NCBI RefSeq assembly: GCF_021917145.1
Contig: NC_061066.1
Location: 1,823,333 to 1,887,332, forward strand
Source: Hypomesus transpacificus
Taxonomy: Eukaryota; Chordata; Actinopteri; Osmeriformes; Osmeridae
Length of the DNA stretch: 64,000 nt
Direction of reading: 5' to 3'
Made by a program: the position numbers and the translations under genes. This document shows positions 63,146 to 64,000 of this stretch, piece by piece. The notes under the pieces were generated by a model that was not told the origin of the DNA, searched no databases, and saw only the letters and a program-made list of their open reading frames with translations. Each line of letters begins with the position of its first letter. Position 1 is the stretch's first letter.

Positions 63146-64000
63146 CAGTGCCCTCCAAAAGTATTGGAACAGTGAGGCGAATTCCTTTATTTTTGCTGTA
63201 GACTGAAAACATTTGGGCTTGACATCAAATAATGAACGTGAGACCAGAGATCAACGTTTCAGCTTTTATTTCCAGGTATTTACATCAGGATCTGATGCAC
63301 AACTAAGAAAATATCACATTTTGTTTGAATCCACCCATTTGTCATGTGAGCAAAAGTATTGGAACAGATATACTTAAAACATATTTAAGTGAATAAGACT
63401 TAATATTTAGTTGCAAATCCTTTGCTTTCAATAACTGCAGCAAGTCTGTGACCCATTGACGTCACCAAACTTTTGTATTCTTCCTTTTTGATGCTTTCCC
63501 AGGCTTTCACTGCAGCCTCTTTCAGTTGTTGTTTGTTTTGTGGGGTTCCTCCCTTCAGTCTCCTCTTAAGCAGGTAAAATGCATGCTCTATAGGGTTTAA
63601 GTCTGGAGATTGACTTGGCCAGTCTAATACCTTCCATTTCTTGCCCCTAATGAACTCCTTTGTTGTTTTGGCAGTGTGTTTTGGGTCGTTATCTTGCTGC
63701 ATGATGAAGGCTCTGCCAATCAGTTTGGTTGCATCTTTCCTTAAATTGGCAGACAAAATGTTTCTGTAGACTTCCGAGGTCATTTTGCTGCTGCCATCAT
63801 GTGTTACATCCTCAATGAAGATTAATGAGCCCGTCCCAGAAGAAGCCATGCAAGCCCAAGCCATGACATTACCTCCACCGTGTTTCACAGATGAGCTTGT
63901 GTGTTTGGGATCATGAGCAGTTCCTTTCTTTCTCCAAACTTTAGCCTTTCCATCACTTTGGTAAAAGTTAATCTTTGTCTCATCAGTCCATAAAACTTTG
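63146..64000 (-). mobile_element. Tc1/mariner transposon (cut by window end)
   Basis: Starts CAGTGCCCTCCAAAAGTATT after a TA (63144-63145). An outer repeat (63154-63171) and an inner repeat about 195 bp further in (63350-63366) share CAAAAGTATTGGAACA, giving the IR/DR layout of many fish Tc1 elements. It lies in a navigator intron. The other end is outside the window. Confidence 0.9.
63400..64000 (-). CDS. Tc1 transposase, C-terminal part
   Basis: Frame open from the window edge to the stop at 63400, about 199 codons, with no in-window disruption. Catalytic D34E motifs are visible: LWTDETK (first Asp), QQDNDPKH (second Asp) and SPDLNPIEH (Glu, 34 residues after the first Asp of DND). The N-terminal DNA-binding half is outside the window, so activity cannot be judged. 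Confidence 0.85.
   Translation of the reverse strand, partial: KVLWTDETKINFYQSDGKAKVWRKKGTAHDPKHTSSSVKHGGGNVMAWACMASSGTGSLIFIEDVTHDGSSKMTSEVYRNILSANLRKDATKLIGRAFIMQQDNDPKHTAKTTKEFIRGKKWKVLDWPSQSPDLNPIEHAFYLLKRRLKGGTPQNKQQLKEAAVKAWESIKKEEYKSLVTSMGHRLAAVIESKGFATKY

Overview
The window is vertebrate nuclear DNA, almost certainly from a teleost fish. Genes are split by short GT-AG introns. The region carries large C2H2 zinc-finger exons, recognisable apex1, osgep, nufip2-like, c4orf3 and neuron-navigator genes, a Tc1/mariner element and fish-type dispersed repeats. The species cannot be read from the sequence; the compact introns and repeat flavour would fit a smelt- or pike-like fish (inference).

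Region 1 (1-34,860, plus strand) is a tandem array of four related zinc-finger genes, here ZNF-A to ZNF-D. A fifth member, ZNF-E, lies at 52,245-55,536 on the minus strand. I rebuilt the exons by hand. Exon lengths and phases agree between paralogs: exon 2 is 203 nt, exon 5 is 111 nt and exon 6 is 124 nt (118 in ZNF-C), and each completed CDS is divisible by three. The five N-terminal coding exons of every member encode a helical domain that I read as the TIN2 (TINF2) N-terminal, TRFH-like shelterin domain. It is followed by an acidic exon (absent from ZNF-E) and 14-21 C2H2 fingers.

Region 2 (14,986-30,495) is one 15.5-kb endogenous retrovirus on the minus strand, inserted in intron 1 of ZNF-D. 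It has 1.2-kb LTRs identical apart from poly-G run lengths, a 4-bp target-site duplication (GCTG), a primer-binding site, and a 3-kb leader full of tandem repeats. It also carries an accessory ORF upstream of gag; open gag, pol and env frames; a single in-frame UGA between gag and pol; and a 3' UTR with five polypurine-tract/hairpin repeats. It looks very young.

Region 3 (34,861-51,840): apex1 (minus) and osgep (plus) are head to head, as in mammals; osgep carries an apparent 1-nt frameshift in exon 3. Then come a short nufip2-like gene and a fast-evolving gene of about 1,031 codons that I do not recognise. The 5' end of that gene is tandemly duplicated as a broken copy, and one copy carries a 467-bp terminal-inverted-repeat element.

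Region 4 (52-64 kb, all minus): ZNF-E, a 44-codon micropeptide gene matching C4orf3/another-regulin, and the 3' exons of a neuron navigator gene (nav3-like). An intron of the navigator gene holds a Tc1 transposon cut by the window end.
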